In this document: positions 9,391-18,396 of the stretch, one piece after another
Layout of the letters: every line of letters starts with the position of its first letter
Position numbering within the stretch: position 1 is the first letter of the stretch
Source of the DNA: Mariluticola halotolerans
GTDB taxonomy: Bacteria > Pseudomonadota > Alphaproteobacteria > Rhizobiales > Devosiaceae
Length of the DNA: 64,000 bases
Direction: 5' to 3'
Assembly (NCBI RefSeq): GCF_021611515.1
Contig: NZ_CP090960.1
Coordinates: forward strand, 930,001-994,000
Notes under the pieces: generated by a model
The model's database searches: none
The model's input: only the letters and a program-made list of their open reading frames with translations
What the model was told of the DNA's origin: nothing
Program-made: the position numbers and the translations under genes

Positions 9391-10278
9391 TCAGGCGATC
9401 TCGTGATCCCGTTCCTGGCGCGTCTCGTCCGAGGGGTTCCATCCAGACATATCGTCCACATGTTCGGTTATTGGCAGATGCAGGGCGTCAACCAATTGCC
9501 GATATTCCTGACGCGCACTGATATGCGACATGGATGGCAATCCACCTAAAAGATCCTCGTCCAGCGGATCGAATACCGTCATCCCCACCGGGAAAAGCGA
9601 GCGGAAAATAACCCGTTCGGCAATCCCCTCAGCAACCCGGCAGCCCAGTCGCAACGCGGTGCGCTCCATGCCCGTTTGCACAAGGCGCATATTGCGCGAC
9701 GACAACATTGAAATGCGGTTCCGCACCAGCACCCAGTCAATCGTGCGGCCATCTATCGCCATGCGTTCCTTGCGCGCACGCTGTACCAAACGGCCATAAT
9801 GGCTGAGTTCACGCGGCTCGCCTGTCACCGGGTCGACATGCGCCATGACATCGAGATCGATAAGACTGTCATTGAGCGGGGTCACCAGCGTGTCTGCCAA
9901 CGAATGCGCCAGCCGGGTCAGATGGGTGTCAAAGCCCGGCGTGTCGATGATGATGAAATTGACGTCACGCTCAATCTCCATCACCGCCTGCCGGAACAGA
10001 TCGAATTCGACCTTCTGGTTTTCGCGGATGGAATCGCCGCGCGTCAGGGGCAGGTGGAAATGAGTCGGGTGCGGCACGCGCAATCCCTTGCTCTGTGACC
10101 ACTCGCGACGGTTACGGATATAGCTGGTGAAGGTTTGCTGACGGCTGTCCACATCGACAGTAGCAACCTTGAAACCTTGATAAAGCAGGTAGATAGCCAG
10201 GTGGAAAGCCGTAGTCGATTTTCCCGACCCGCCTTTCTCGTTACCCAGCACGATCACATGTGCACTTGCCCGGTCCAT
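9391..10278 (-). CDS. mipZ: Division-plane positioning ATPase MipZ (ParA/MinD superfamily)
   Basis: 295-residue P-loop ATPase that forms a gradient from ParB-bound poles and inhibits FtsZ in Alphaproteobacteria. The deviant Walker A NEKGGSGKST is at residues 13-22, FIIIDTPGFD is the switch II/Walker B region, and the RQEYR...LVDALHLP C-terminal helix region matches MipZ rather than plasmid ParA. Start ATG at 10278 has GGAGG five bases upstream; an upstream extension to 10308 is open but unlikely. Stands between the terminator and a 221-base leader. Confidence 0.92.
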   Translation of the reverse strand: MDRASAHVIVLGNEKGGSGKSTTAFHLAIYLLYQGFKVATVDVDSRQQTFTSYIRNRREWSQSKGLRVPHPTHFHLPLTRGDSIRENQKVEFDLFRQAVMEIERDVNFIIIDTPGFDTHLTRLAHSLADTLVTPLNDSLIDLDVMAHVDPVTGEPRELSHYGRLVQRARKERMAIDGRTIDWVLVRNRISMLSSRNMRLVQTGMERTALRLGCRVAEGIAERVIFRSLFPVGMTVFDPLDEDLLGGLPSMSHISARQEYRQLVDALHLPITEHVDDMSGWNPSDETRQERDHEIA

Positions 10279-10499
10279 AATAGCCTCCGGCCCTACCTCG
10301 CATGTCATATAGCGCGTCCATACGCGCCGACCTTAGCCCACACAATAGCGCACATGGTTTACAAAAGATTAATGTTAACTGTTCACTACAATGTGGCGCA
10401 AAACGGACAAGCCCCATACGTCTTGCCTTTAACGCCAGTGCTACAGGTTTCAGCGCCCCTGTCCGTAGAAATAACGATGGGGCATCCACAGGGGTGTTT

Positions 10500-10922
10500 C
10501 TAAATCAACCCCAGCCTCGCAAGCTCTTCCGCCAGCTCAGCACCATCTTCGTCGACCCCGGGATCGATGTCCGCGGGTGCATCAGCGGGTGTCAGATATC
10601 GCCACCCCTGAAAGGGCCGTTTGGGTTGCGGCACCGTATTCACAATTTCGGGCTTCAACAGAATATCACAACATGACCGCCCCTCGGCATCGGTTGTAGC
10701 CTCGAGATCGACAATCAGCTGCCGGCAACGAATCGCGCCCCCCATGACCCAGTAAAGCGACCCTTTGCCCACAATTTCGTCGCGCCGTTTCGGCATCATG
10801 CGCGTACGGTGGCTGTTCAGCCCGTCGGCCCGGCCAAGCCCGCGTGATCTGTAATACTCGCGATGTTCGATCAGTTCATCGACGCTGGTCACGCCAACGC
10901 AGAGCTTGATCAGATTGGTCAT
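10500..10922 (-). CDS. DUF1489 family protein
   Basis: 140-residue protein typical of the alphaproteobacterial DUF1489 family: N-terminal LIKLCVGV, then HRTRMMPKRRDEIVGKGSLYW, the central core with cysteine near SCCDILL, and FQGWRYL with an acidic tail. Function unknown; likely cytoplasmic. Its start overlaps the GST stop by four bases (ATGA-type), so the two are cotranscribed. Confidence 0.9.
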   Translation of the reverse strand: MTNLIKLCVGVTSVDELIEHREYYRSRGLGRADGLNSHRTRMMPKRRDEIVGKGSLYWVMGGAIRCRQLIVDLEATTDAEGRSCCDILLKPEIVNTVPQPKRPFQGWRYLTPADAPADIDPGVDEDGAELAEELARLGLI

Positions 10923-11581
10923 TTGGTTTTGCCCTGGATGTAGTCGATCTCGTCCTGCTCAACGATCCAGCTCTCCTTGAGGGCTTCTTCGTGCCATTCC
11001 TTGAAGGCAGGCAGATCGTAGATTGCCTCGACATAGTTCTTCGTGAGCGTCGAAACAGGTAAATCATAGGTTCGGATGCGGGCAGCAACCGGCGCGAACA
11101 TTGCATCCGCGGCAGAAAAGGAACCGAACAGATATGGGCCTGCAGAGCGGGCCAGCAGCTCTCCCCACAACACCTCAAGGCGGCGCAGGTCCGTTTTGAT
11201 TTCGGCGTAATCGATACGGCCGGGATGGGAGGCGCGCAAGTTCATTGGCGCGGCATTGCGCAGTGCGGTGAAACCGGCGTGCATTTCCGCACTGGCAGCG
11301 CGCGCGAGGGCCCGCGAAGCAATATCGGCAGGCCATACGGGCTTATGCGGGTGAATGTCTGCAATATACTCGATAATGGCGATGGTTTCGGTGACCACGA
11401 GATCGCCATCAAACAAGACAGGCACTTTACCACTGGGCGAGCGGTCCTGGAGGTTTTCCTGCCATTTTTCGCCACTCAATGGCGCGAATTCTTCAGAGAA
11501 GGGAATGGCGAAATGCTTGAGCACCAGCCAAGGCCGCATGGACCATGTGGAATAGTTCTTGTTTCCGATCAACAGCCGCAT
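10919..11581 (-). CDS. Glutathione S-transferase family protein
   Basis: 220 residues with an N-terminal thioredoxin-like domain (LLIGNKNYSTWSMRPW; PSGKVPVL with the cis-Pro; ETIAIIEYIAD glutathione-contact motif) and an all-helical C-terminal domain (FSAADAMFAPVAAR). Substrate not predictable. ATG at 11581 has GGAAGG eight bases upstream; a GTG at 11590 is possible but lies too close to that site. Coupled to the DUF1489 gene. Confidence 0.9.
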   Translation of the reverse strand: MRLLIGNKNYSTWSMRPWLVLKHFAIPFSEEFAPLSGEKWQENLQDRSPSGKVPVLFDGDLVVTETIAIIEYIADIHPHKPVWPADIASRALARAASAEMHAGFTALRNAAPMNLRASHPGRIDYAEIKTDLRRLEVLWGELLARSAGPYLFGSFSAADAMFAPVAARIRTYDLPVSTLTKNYVEAIYDLPAFKEWHEEALKESWIVEQDEIDYIQGKTK

Positions 11582-11600
11582 TTTACCCACCTTCCATGAT

Positions 11601-11629
11601 AAAGGGCGCCGCGTTGCCGGGCGCCCTTT
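11601..11629. terminator. Strong hairpin upstream of GST gene
   Basis: Perfect ten-base stem AAAGGGCGCC / GGCGCCCTTT with a nine-base loop. On the minus strand it lies after the small DUF2061-like gene and just before the GST start. The trailing T-run is weak, so it may be a terminator, an attenuator or an mRNA-stabilising hairpin. Confidence 0.5.
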
Positions 11630-11668
11630 ATGAAACTAAAATCCGGGAACCGTTAAAGGCCCCTCTCT

Positions 11669-11770
11669 CTATGCACCGGCTACGACTGACACCACAAATC
11701 CGATAGAAATCAGACCAATAAATGTCCAGCTCGCTGCCCGCCAGCATACGGCCTTAGATTGGCTTCGCAT
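11669..11770 (-). CDS. 33-residue DUF2061-like membrane peptide
   Basis: Short gene with an excellent ribosome-binding site (AAGGAG, five bases before the ATG at 11770). The product begins MRSQSKAVCWRAAS, resembling the RS-x-x-KA-x-x-WR opening of DUF2061 membrane proteins, followed by one hydrophobic helix (FIGLISIGFVVSVVAGA) and the stop. DUF2061 proteins are usually about 60-150 residues, so this is either a half-length variant or a truncated copy. It lies 155 bases downstream of mgtE on the same strand. Resemblance is by eye only. Confidence 0.5.
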   Translation of the reverse strand: MRSQSKAVCWRAASWTFIGLISIGFVVSVVAGA

Positions 11771-11925
11771 GCACGCTCCTTATAAACAAAACTGTCACCA
11801 AGAGATGGCCCGCGCTGGAGCCCCCGTTCAGTAACGTCTGATTAACTACAATCGCGCCGCATTGCAAGATCGAAGTGCGCTTCCAGCGCCGGCTTTTGCC
11901 AAGGCAGTTAATCGTCCGCAGCCTG

Positions 11926-13341
11926 CTAAAGCAGACCGAACCAATAACCTGACAGACCCAAAAACGCAAAAAAACCAACAACATCAGTGACGGTCGTCAC
12001 AAAGGCGCTGGAGGCGACCGCTGGATCCACACCCACCTTGTTCAGGCCAAGCGGTATGAGAATACCTGATATGCCCGCAGCGACCATGTTGATAACCATC
12101 GCCACCGCAATCACGCCGCCCAGGGCTATATTGCCGAACCAGACTGCGGTGACGACGCCGATAATCACCGCAAAGATCAACCCGTTGACGATGCCAACGA
12201 GCGTTTCACGGGTGATCAGGCGCCGGATGTTGAACTGGTCCAGTTCCCTTGTCGACAAAGCGCGCACGGTGACGGTCATTGTCTGGGTGCCCGCATTACC
12301 GCCCATCGAAGCCACGATCGGCATCAGCACAGCCAGGGCCACCATTTGCTCTATCGTGGCGTCAAACATGCCGATAACGGCGGAAGCAAGGACGGCGGTC
12401 ACCAGATTGACCAAAAGCCAGGTGACACGGCTTTTGACGGCTTCAAACACGCTATCTGAAATTTCTTCGTCGCCGATACCGGCCAGGGCGCGGATGTCTT
12501 CGTCCGCCTCTTCGTGGATCACATCCACGATGTCATCGACGGTGAGCACGCCGACCAGGCGAGCGCTTTCGTCCACAACCGCCACTTCAATCAGGTCATA
12601 GCGCTGGAACAGGCGTGCCGCTTCTTCCTGATCCTCGCTCGCCTCAACCTGGAGAACATTGGTGTTCATGATCTTTTCGATCTTGACCGGGCGTTTTGCC
12701 CGCAACATCCGGTCAAGCGGCAATATGCCGAGAAGATTGAAACCGGGGTCGACAACATAGATCTGATAGAACTCGTTGGGCAGCCCGTCATCGGTACGCA
12801 TGTAGTCGATGGTCTGGCCCACGGTCCAGAACGGCGGGATGGCGATAAAGCCGGACTGCATGCGCCGCCCGGCGGATTCTTCAGGAAAATCCAGCGACCT
12901 TTTAAGCGACATGCGCTCAAATGCTGGCATTCGGGCCAGAATTTCATCACGGTCGGGCGCGGCAAGATCTTCAAGAATATAGACGGCGTCATCGCTGTCG
13001 AGTCCGGCAACGCCGCGTGCGATGTCGGCATTGGGCAGGACTTCCATCAACTCGAGGCGGACGGCTTCGTCAACCTCGGTCAGGGCGGAATAGTCAAAAT
13101 CGGTGCCGAGCATGCTGACAAGCGCAAAACGCTCATCCGAACTTATGGCTTCGAGCACGTCACCGACGTCAGAAGCATGCAATTCGGCGAACAGACGATG
13201 AATTTCCTCGGAATCCTCATCAGCGAGACGCTGACGCAGTTCTTCGATCCATTCGGCGGACAAGCGGTTTTCGTCGTCGCGCAGTTCCAGCTCTTCCGGG
13301 ACCATGCTGCCTGCCGCAGCTATTTCGTCAAGTTCGCTCAT
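11926..13341 (-). CDS. mgtE: Magnesium transporter MgtE
   Basis: 471-residue inner-membrane Mg2+ channel. Layout: cytosolic N-domain (about 1-130; acidic helices such as HASDVGDVLEAIS), two CBS domains (about 140-270, around VVDPGFNLLGILPLDRML and VAVVDESARLVGVLTVDDIVD), then five transmembrane helices, with MPIVASMGGNAGTQTM as the pore/metal signature. ATG at 13341 with GGAG six bases upstream; a longer frame to 13398 has no such site. No Mg-sensing leader was recognised upstream. Confidence 0.96.
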   Translation of the reverse strand: MSELDEIAAAGSMVPEELELRDDENRLSAEWIEELRQRLADEDSEEIHRLFAELHASDVGDVLEAISSDERFALVSMLGTDFDYSALTEVDEAVRLELMEVLPNADIARGVAGLDSDDAVYILEDLAAPDRDEILARMPAFERMSLKRSLDFPEESAGRRMQSGFIAIPPFWTVGQTIDYMRTDDGLPNEFYQIYVVDPGFNLLGILPLDRMLRAKRPVKIEKIMNTNVLQVEASEDQEEAARLFQRYDLIEVAVVDESARLVGVLTVDDIVDVIHEEADEDIRALAGIGDEEISDSVFEAVKSRVTWLLVNLVTAVLASAVIGMFDATIEQMVALAVLMPIVASMGGNAGTQTMTVTVRALSTRELDQFNIRRLITRETLVGIVNGLIFAVIIGVVTAVWFGNIALGGVIAVAMVINMVAAGISGILIPLGLNKVGVDPAVASSAFVTTVTDVVGFFAFLGLSGYWFGLL

Positions 13342-13663
13342 ATCAGCTCCGTCCAGAGCGCCAAAATCCACATCTCGGGCTGAGCATAACGGCCGCATGC
13401 CGACGGGACCTGCCCTACCCGGTACTCAGTACAGATCAATAGAGAACTAATATGCACAAAGGCATAACAACGCACTATTTGCCGAATGATTTTTTTGATG
13501 AACCGACCGGTCAGCTGCCCAGAAAATGCGCGGCGGGACCAAATTTTGTATTCGCGGATTTGGCGGCCTTCATTGCACCATGAACACATAAGTCCGCAGA
13601 TGAAACCTGACTAGACTCATCCAGTTTTTTAGGTTTTTATATACCTATATTTTGGGGGATATT
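13342..13663. other. Gene-poor divergent gap between mgtE and the lipoprotein gene
   Basis: 322 bases, visibly more AT-rich near its right end, where a T-rich run and TATACCTATATT precede the lipoprotein gene and may supply its -10 element. A 43-codon frame starting at 13452 lacks a ribosome-binding site. No RNA or repeat recognised. Confidence 0.4.
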
Positions 13664-13999
13664 ATGAAGACTCTCGTTTGCTTGGCCGTCACGGCCCTGA
13701 TCGTGACTGGATGCGCAAAGCGTCCCGAAACGATTGCACCCGCCTATGTTTCGGAAGTGACCTATTCACATCTCGACTGTGGTCAACTTGCAAAGGAACA
13801 GCAACAACTCAACCACGCCTACACGACTGCGGCCCAAGCCCAGAATGATGCGGCCACCGGCGACGCTGTGGGCGTGTTGTTTCTCGGCCTGCCCACATCA
13901 ACACTTTCAGGTGGGAATATTGCAGCGCAGATCGCTGACCTTAAGGGCCGGCAACAGGCTGTGCAGCAGGTCATGATAAGCAAGAAATGCGCAACTTAG
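13664..13999 (+). CDS. Small lipoprotein of unknown function
   Basis: 111 residues starting with a lipoprotein signal peptide: MKTLVCLAVTALIVTGCAK, lipobox VTGC with the lipidated Cys at residue 17. The mature part contains SHLDCGQLAKEQQQL, then a Gln/Ala-rich amphipathic segment and a small hydrophobic stretch (GVLFLGLP), ending in KKC. Similar small lipoproteins with a Y-x-x-LDC-QL motif occur in Alphaproteobacteria and their phages; no function is established. GGGGGA lies five bases before the ATG. Monocistronic as far as I can see. Confidence 0.75.
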   Translation: MKTLVCLAVTALIVTGCAKRPETIAPAYVSEVTYSHLDCGQLAKEQQQLNHAYTTAAQAQNDAATGDAVGVLFLGLPTSTLSGGNIAAQIADLKGRQQAVQQVMISKKCAT

Positions 14000-14363
14000 A
14001 GGCCGACGATCTTTTAAGGGGCCACCACCCATTCGCGAAAGTCATGCGGTGACCTTGCACGGCTTGTCCATCCTGGTGCGGTTGAGAAAACTAACCTGAG
14101 ACCCTGGCCCCCTCCAGTTTTGAGTAGCGTTCGCGCCAACCAGGGCATGGATGGATGAAGCAATGGCGGTTCATGGAAGAGTAGAACATCGAGATATTGC
14201 GGGAGCTGAAAGCCGACACGCGGAACGCATGGATTGAGCCAGTGCCAATACCGTTTAAAATCGCTGCGGCTCTTCGGCCCCGCATGCTGTCGCAGGCGTG
14301 ATCAAGGAAAGCTGCCCATCACTGATTATTGCCAACTGCAACGAAACAGTCGGGTTATGCCAG
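14000..14363. other. Gene-poor gap between convergent genes
   Basis: 364 bases without a credible gene. Short frames on both strands lack ribosome-binding sites and family resemblance. It might be decayed sequence at the edge of the accessory cassette, but I see no intact inverted repeat or transposase. Confidence 0.4.
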
Positions 14364-15797
14364 TCAAGTTTCAATGCGATCAACCTTCGCGGGCAGCGCC
14401 GCCTCGGCGGATAAAAACACGTTGGTAGCCAACGGAAACTGGTGTGAACGGCTTTCCAGAAAATGCATGAGGTAGCCTGCCGTGTTCACGAACACCATGA
14501 GGTCCCCAGCCTGCACGCCATTTGGGAACACCATCTTGCGGCGGGTAAGCCATTCGCTTTCGGTACAATATGTGCCGGCCAGATAGCCTTCAACCGCTGC
14601 ACCAAAGGGCCGCGGTCCTGGAACCATGAGAGGGTCCAGCGCGAATTCGTCAAAGCCGGAACGCGATTGGGTGCGGTTCATCTGCACCCCAATCACTGGT
14701 GTTCCATTGCTGTCGTGCTTGCAAAAAGCGACCCGCGCCACCGTTATGCCGCATCCGTCCAGCAGGGCGCGCCCCGGCTCACACCGCAAGGATAGTTTGG
14801 CCTCGCGCAAGCGCGCGGCGATTGACCGATCCCCATCGGGGGCATCAAGGATCTTGCGTAGCCAATCAGTTTGAACCAGAGGCTGCGCAACTGGATAGCT
14901 ATCGACTTTGCCGGTTATTCCATTCGGCCCCGACTTTCGCCCAAGGCCATCATTGTGCTGCGTAATCGGGTCACGGGAACCAACCAAGGCAGCATCCAAC
15001 TCACCAACCCAGTTGTCCCATTGGTCCGCGTCGGCGAGATAATTCATGGGAATACCGCCGCCGATATCGAGAAAGAAATCGTCCTGTTCACTCCCCCTGA
15101 TTTTGGAGATCACGCGCAATGTCTGAGAAATGGCTGCAATACGATCTTCGGCGCTATAGCCGTTGAGGTGAAAATGCAAACCGTCCAGCCTGATTGTTTG
15201 CAACGTCTCCAGCCGTGCTGCAAGCGTGGCAATTTCTTGCAATGGAAATCCGAAGCGCGAATAGAGCACTCTGCCATCCCGCACAAACCCGTTCACACGC
15301 AGGCCGACCGAAACCATTCCGCCATGGTCCCGCATAATCTCTTCCAACAATGCCAACTCGTCATGGTTGTCGAGAATAATGGTCACGCCGTTGGCGGCGC
15401 ATAGCGTCAACAGCGCGCGGTCCTTGACCGCCGCGGTGCAAACGATCCTGTCGCCGGGAACACCCTGCACCAGACATTGCTGAACCTCGGCATGACTGGC
15501 CGTATCAACGCCGATACCCATGTCGCGGGCCGCGTCCACATAGGTCAGACACTTGTTGGCCTTGCGCGCGAACATTGGCAGAAATGGAAGGGCAAACTCG
15601 CTCACACAGTCGCGGAGCGCCGCAATATTTTTGCGAAACGGGGCGTCGGTCTGGATGTTAAGCGGAGCACCAAATTCCTCGGTGAGTGTCTGCAAACGGG
15701 GTTGATCAGCGATCAGCTCAAACATCCACTCTTCAAGCCTGGGGCGCAGTGGGACAATACCATAGCAGTGGTCAAAGACTGATGCGGCGGGGATCAC
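14364..15797 (-). CDS. Y4yA/SbnH-like PLP-dependent decarboxylase (fold type III)
   Basis: 477-residue enzyme of the alanine racemase/ornithine decarboxylase fold. MFARKAN holds the PLP Lys (Lys79), FLDIGGGIP (about 242-250) is the phosphate-binding loop, CEPGRALLD (339-347) follows, and GTYCTES supplies Cys411, the residue donated across the dimer in decarboxylases. Related to Y4yA of Rhizobium NGR234 and more distantly to SbnH of the staphyloferrin B pathway, which decarboxylates a citryl-diaminopropionate intermediate. The GTG start at 15797 overlaps the FAD-protein stop (GTGA), so it is the third, coupled gene of the cassette. Substrate unknown. Confidence 0.8.
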   Translation of the reverse strand: MIPAASVFDHCYGIVPLRPRLEEWMFELIADQPRLQTLTEEFGAPLNIQTDAPFRKNIAALRDCVSEFALPFLPMFARKANKCLTYVDAARDMGIGVDTASHAEVQQCLVQGVPGDRIVCTAAVKDRALLTLCAANGVTIILDNHDELALLEEIMRDHGGMVSVGLRVNGFVRDGRVLYSRFGFPLQEIATLAARLETLQTIRLDGLHFHLNGYSAEDRIAAISQTLRVISKIRGSEQDDFFLDIGGGIPMNYLADADQWDNWVGELDAALVGSRDPITQHNDGLGRKSGPNGITGKVDSYPVAQPLVQTDWLRKILDAPDGDRSIAARLREAKLSLRCEPGRALLDGCGITVARVAFCKHDSNGTPVIGVQMNRTQSRSGFDEFALDPLMVPGPRPFGAAVEGYLAGTYCTESEWLTRRKMVFPNGVQAGDLMVFVNTAGYLMHFLESRSHQFPLATNVFLSAEAALPAKVDRIET

Positions 15798-17359
15798 GCG
15801 GTTTGCTCCAATCCGGGGTGTGCAGGTACAGCAGTTACGCTTGTGGCATGTGCCGCCCATCGTATCGGCAAATCGTGCAAAGTGCGCGACAGCGTATCGT
15901 TGCCCAGTACGCTGCCCTCAGTCGCGCGCCCTATTATCGACAGACCGGGTGTCACGATGTCATCAATTAGCGCTTGCGCCCGGTCATTTACAATGACTCC
16001 TCCCAAAGCCCCAACGCTCACATAGTCGTTGCGCAACAAATCTGTTAGCGGCTGTGACAGCGCCGCACCACCTGCGGGTGGGATTGTGGCATCGATGGTG
16101 ATATCGGCCGACATATCGCCAGACAAATGCTCAAAACTAACCAGCCCCGCCTCTTCTAAACAGATCAGTTTACCTACGTTTTGTGCGGGCGGCCCGAACG
16201 CCAGCCGCTCCATTTCGGCAGCGGCGTTGCGGAAGCGGGTCGCGTCCCTCGTAGAAAGCTCCCTGTGGCTGATCCACCGGACAAGCACAGGGTAGCACCG
16301 CCGCCAGGCTTCGCCCAGAGCCCAGCATATGTCAGGCGGCATGGCACCAACCGCAACGGCATAACCCATACGCAGTTCATAGCGACACCGCTCGGCGTCG
16401 AATGCTGCCCCTTGCCAATCGGCGAAGAATGCTGCCGACGTTCCCGGCGTCATTTCAAGCGTGCTATCTGCAATCCGTAATAAGGCGGGCCAAATGTCAT
16501 CGCGGAACGTCGCATCGGGTTGTCTGGCCAGGAACGTTTCGAGGTCGGCAACCTGTGCCCGCCAGAATGCTCCGTCCTGAGGCGGTACGAAGTGATCGGC
16601 TTCAACCTTTGCCCGCATCGGTCGACCTGTACGGCTAAAGGGCGCGATAACGCGCGGCTCATCCCCGCAGGGTTGATAGGCGTAGCCGTATTCTTTTTCC
16701 GTGAACACACCACCACGACCTTCGGTCAGCGCCAGCACGGTGTCGATGAAAGTCAGGGCAAAGCCCTTGCAGATCACCGATGCGCCGGGCGAGACCTTGT
16801 CTCTCGTCAAGGCGGCGTCGATCGGGAACGGCGAAGAAATCTTTTCTGCGCTGTTGGTCTCGCCCTTGCGTGACCAGTCCTGATGCCCGGTACTTACCAG
16901 CACCTCATCGGCAACGATGGTGCCCGGGGACACCATCCACCCACCCCGCAACGGGCGCAGCCCAGTGACCTCAGTGGGATGCAGCGTGAGATGGACGTTC
17001 AACGGCACATCTGCGGCGACCTTATCAAAGCACCACCCCAGATATCGCCCCACCACGGCGCGTGGAACGTAGTCGTCGGCCCCAACGGCTGTGCCATTTT
17101 CCGCGAGCCACGCCAGCAGGTTTGGCCCGCGCCCGTCGGTCCAGGCATCGATCATATGGGCGGGGAAATTCATAAGCAGAATGTCTGGTTGTTCCGGATC
17201 GTAAATCGGGCCAGCACCGGGGTAAGGAGATGGCTCGAATATGTGGACGTCGAACGTATGCGACGGGATGTCCCGCGCGGCCTGACATAATGCGTCCAGA
17301 GCATAGAACCCCTTTGGTCCGCAACCGATGATGGCAATGGTCTTGCGCAATGTTGTCAC
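15794..17359 (-). CDS. FAD/NAD(P)-binding protein of the siderophore-like cassette
   Basis: 521-residue protein with an N-terminal Rossmann FAD site, IAIIGCGPKGFYALDAL (GCGPKG at 12-17), then EPSPYPGAGPIYDPEQP, typical of the NAD_binding_9 family of flavoproteins. ILVSTGH-like EVLVSTGHQDW and the C-terminal GLSIIGRATEGS (ATG-like motif) support a two-dinucleotide fold. No membrane segment. Such proteins occur beside PLP and siderophore-type genes, but the reaction is unknown. The GTG start at 17359 overlaps the SbnA-like stop by four bases (GTGA) and its own end overlaps the decarboxylase in the same way. Confidence 0.75.
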   Translation of the reverse strand: MTTLRKTIAIIGCGPKGFYALDALCQAARDIPSHTFDVHIFEPSPYPGAGPIYDPEQPDILLMNFPAHMIDAWTDGRGPNLLAWLAENGTAVGADDYVPRAVVGRYLGWCFDKVAADVPLNVHLTLHPTEVTGLRPLRGGWMVSPGTIVADEVLVSTGHQDWSRKGETNSAEKISSPFPIDAALTRDKVSPGASVICKGFALTFIDTVLALTEGRGGVFTEKEYGYAYQPCGDEPRVIAPFSRTGRPMRAKVEADHFVPPQDGAFWRAQVADLETFLARQPDATFRDDIWPALLRIADSTLEMTPGTSAAFFADWQGAAFDAERCRYELRMGYAVAVGAMPPDICWALGEAWRRCYPVLVRWISHRELSTRDATRFRNAAAEMERLAFGPPAQNVGKLICLEEAGLVSFEHLSGDMSADITIDATIPPAGGAALSQPLTDLLRNDYVSVGALGGVIVNDRAQALIDDIVTPGLSIIGRATEGSVLGNDTLSRTLHDLPIRWAAHATSVTAVPAHPGLEQTA

Positions 17360-18396
17360 GCCACCGAAGTTTCCAACCCAGCCAACGCCAGCACCTGGTC
17401 CTCTGGAACGCCCAATTCCCGCTCCACCCAATCGGGATCGAAAACAGTCCCTAAATAGCGCGCGCCGGAATCATGGATGATTGCAACGGCAGTCTTGCCG
17501 CGCAACTTGTCCTGCATGCTGCGCACCGCCTCAAGCACGCCGCCACCTGAGCCGCCAACCAGAAAACCTTCGCGCGCAACAGCCCGGCGGCACCCTGTAA
17601 CGCAGGTGATATCAGCCACGCGGATGACATTGTCAAAGCTCTGCCCCTTGGCAAGTTCCGGCACCCTACCAGCCCCCATCCCTGAGATTTTGCGCGGCCC
17701 GGCGACGCCATCAAAAAGTGTACTGCCTTCAGCATCCACAGCAACCACTTTGGTCTTGCGTCCCATGCGGCGAAGGTAATCGCGACAGCCGCGCGCGGTG
17801 CCGGTGCTGGAGCATGCAACAAAAAGGTAGTCGATCTGATCGGGTAAAGCCGCATCAATCTCCGAGATTGTGCCGGCTTCATGTGCTGCCGGATTGTCGG
17901 TATTGGCATATTGATTCGGCCAGAACCGATCTGGCGATGCCCGAAGCAACTCGGCCACCCGTTCCAAACGTGCGGCGAGGAAATCACCGTCGATAGCAGC
18001 CTCGACCAGCTCGATCTTGCCACCCAAAGCGCGGATGATCGCAACGTTCTGCGCCTGAGCGTTGGGATCTACGACGCAGATGAATTTCAGGTTGTGAACA
18101 GCACAGGTCTGCGCCAGTCCGATGCCCATGTTGCCGGAAGACGATTCCACGACCGTATCGCCCGGCGACAAGCGACCATCAGCAAGGGCGCGCTCAATCA
18201 TATAACGAGCTGGACGATCCTTGGCACTGCCACCGGGATTCAGCGCCTCAACCTTGGCGATCAAATTAACATCTGTCAGATCGAGATATCGATGCAGGCG
18301 CACCATCGGGGTTTGACCGACCAGATCTAGCACGTTGTGCGCGATGCGCTGGGTCGGGATAATGGCGGCAAAATCTATTTTTGACTGAACGTTCAT
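17356..18396 (-). CDS. SbnA-like PLP-dependent synthase (cysteine synthase family)
   Basis: 346-residue fold-type II PLP enzyme. LVGQTPMVRL is the family opening, NPGGSAKDRPARYMIE carries the PLP Lys59, and ESSSGNMGIGLA (about 84-95) is the substrate loop. The SAKDRPA form and C-terminal region match SbnA, which joins O-phosphoserine and glutamate on the route to 2,3-diaminopropionate, better than housekeeping CysK. First gene of a three-gene coupled operon. An EcfG-type promoter match lies about 150 bases upstream. Whether the product is diaminopropionate is inference. Confidence 0.8.
   Translation of the reverse strand: MNVQSKIDFAAIIPTQRIAHNVLDLVGQTPMVRLHRYLDLTDVNLIAKVEALNPGGSAKDRPARYMIERALADGRLSPGDTVVESSSGNMGIGLAQTCAVHNLKFICVVDPNAQAQNVAIIRALGGKIELVEAAIDGDFLAARLERVAELLRASPDRFWPNQYANTDNPAAHEAGTISEIDAALPDQIDYLFVACSSTGTARGCRDYLRRMGRKTKVVAVDAEGSTLFDGVAGPRKISGMGAGRVPELAKGQSFDNVIRVADITCVTGCRRAVAREGFLVGGSGGGVLEAVRSMQDKLRGKTAVAIIHDSGARYLGTVFDPDWVERELGVPEDQVLALAGLETSVA

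Noticed and set aside
13452-13583. 43-codon plus-strand frame in the mgtE-lipoprotein gap
   Set aside because: No ribosome-binding site and no recognisable family; kept only as part of the gap note.
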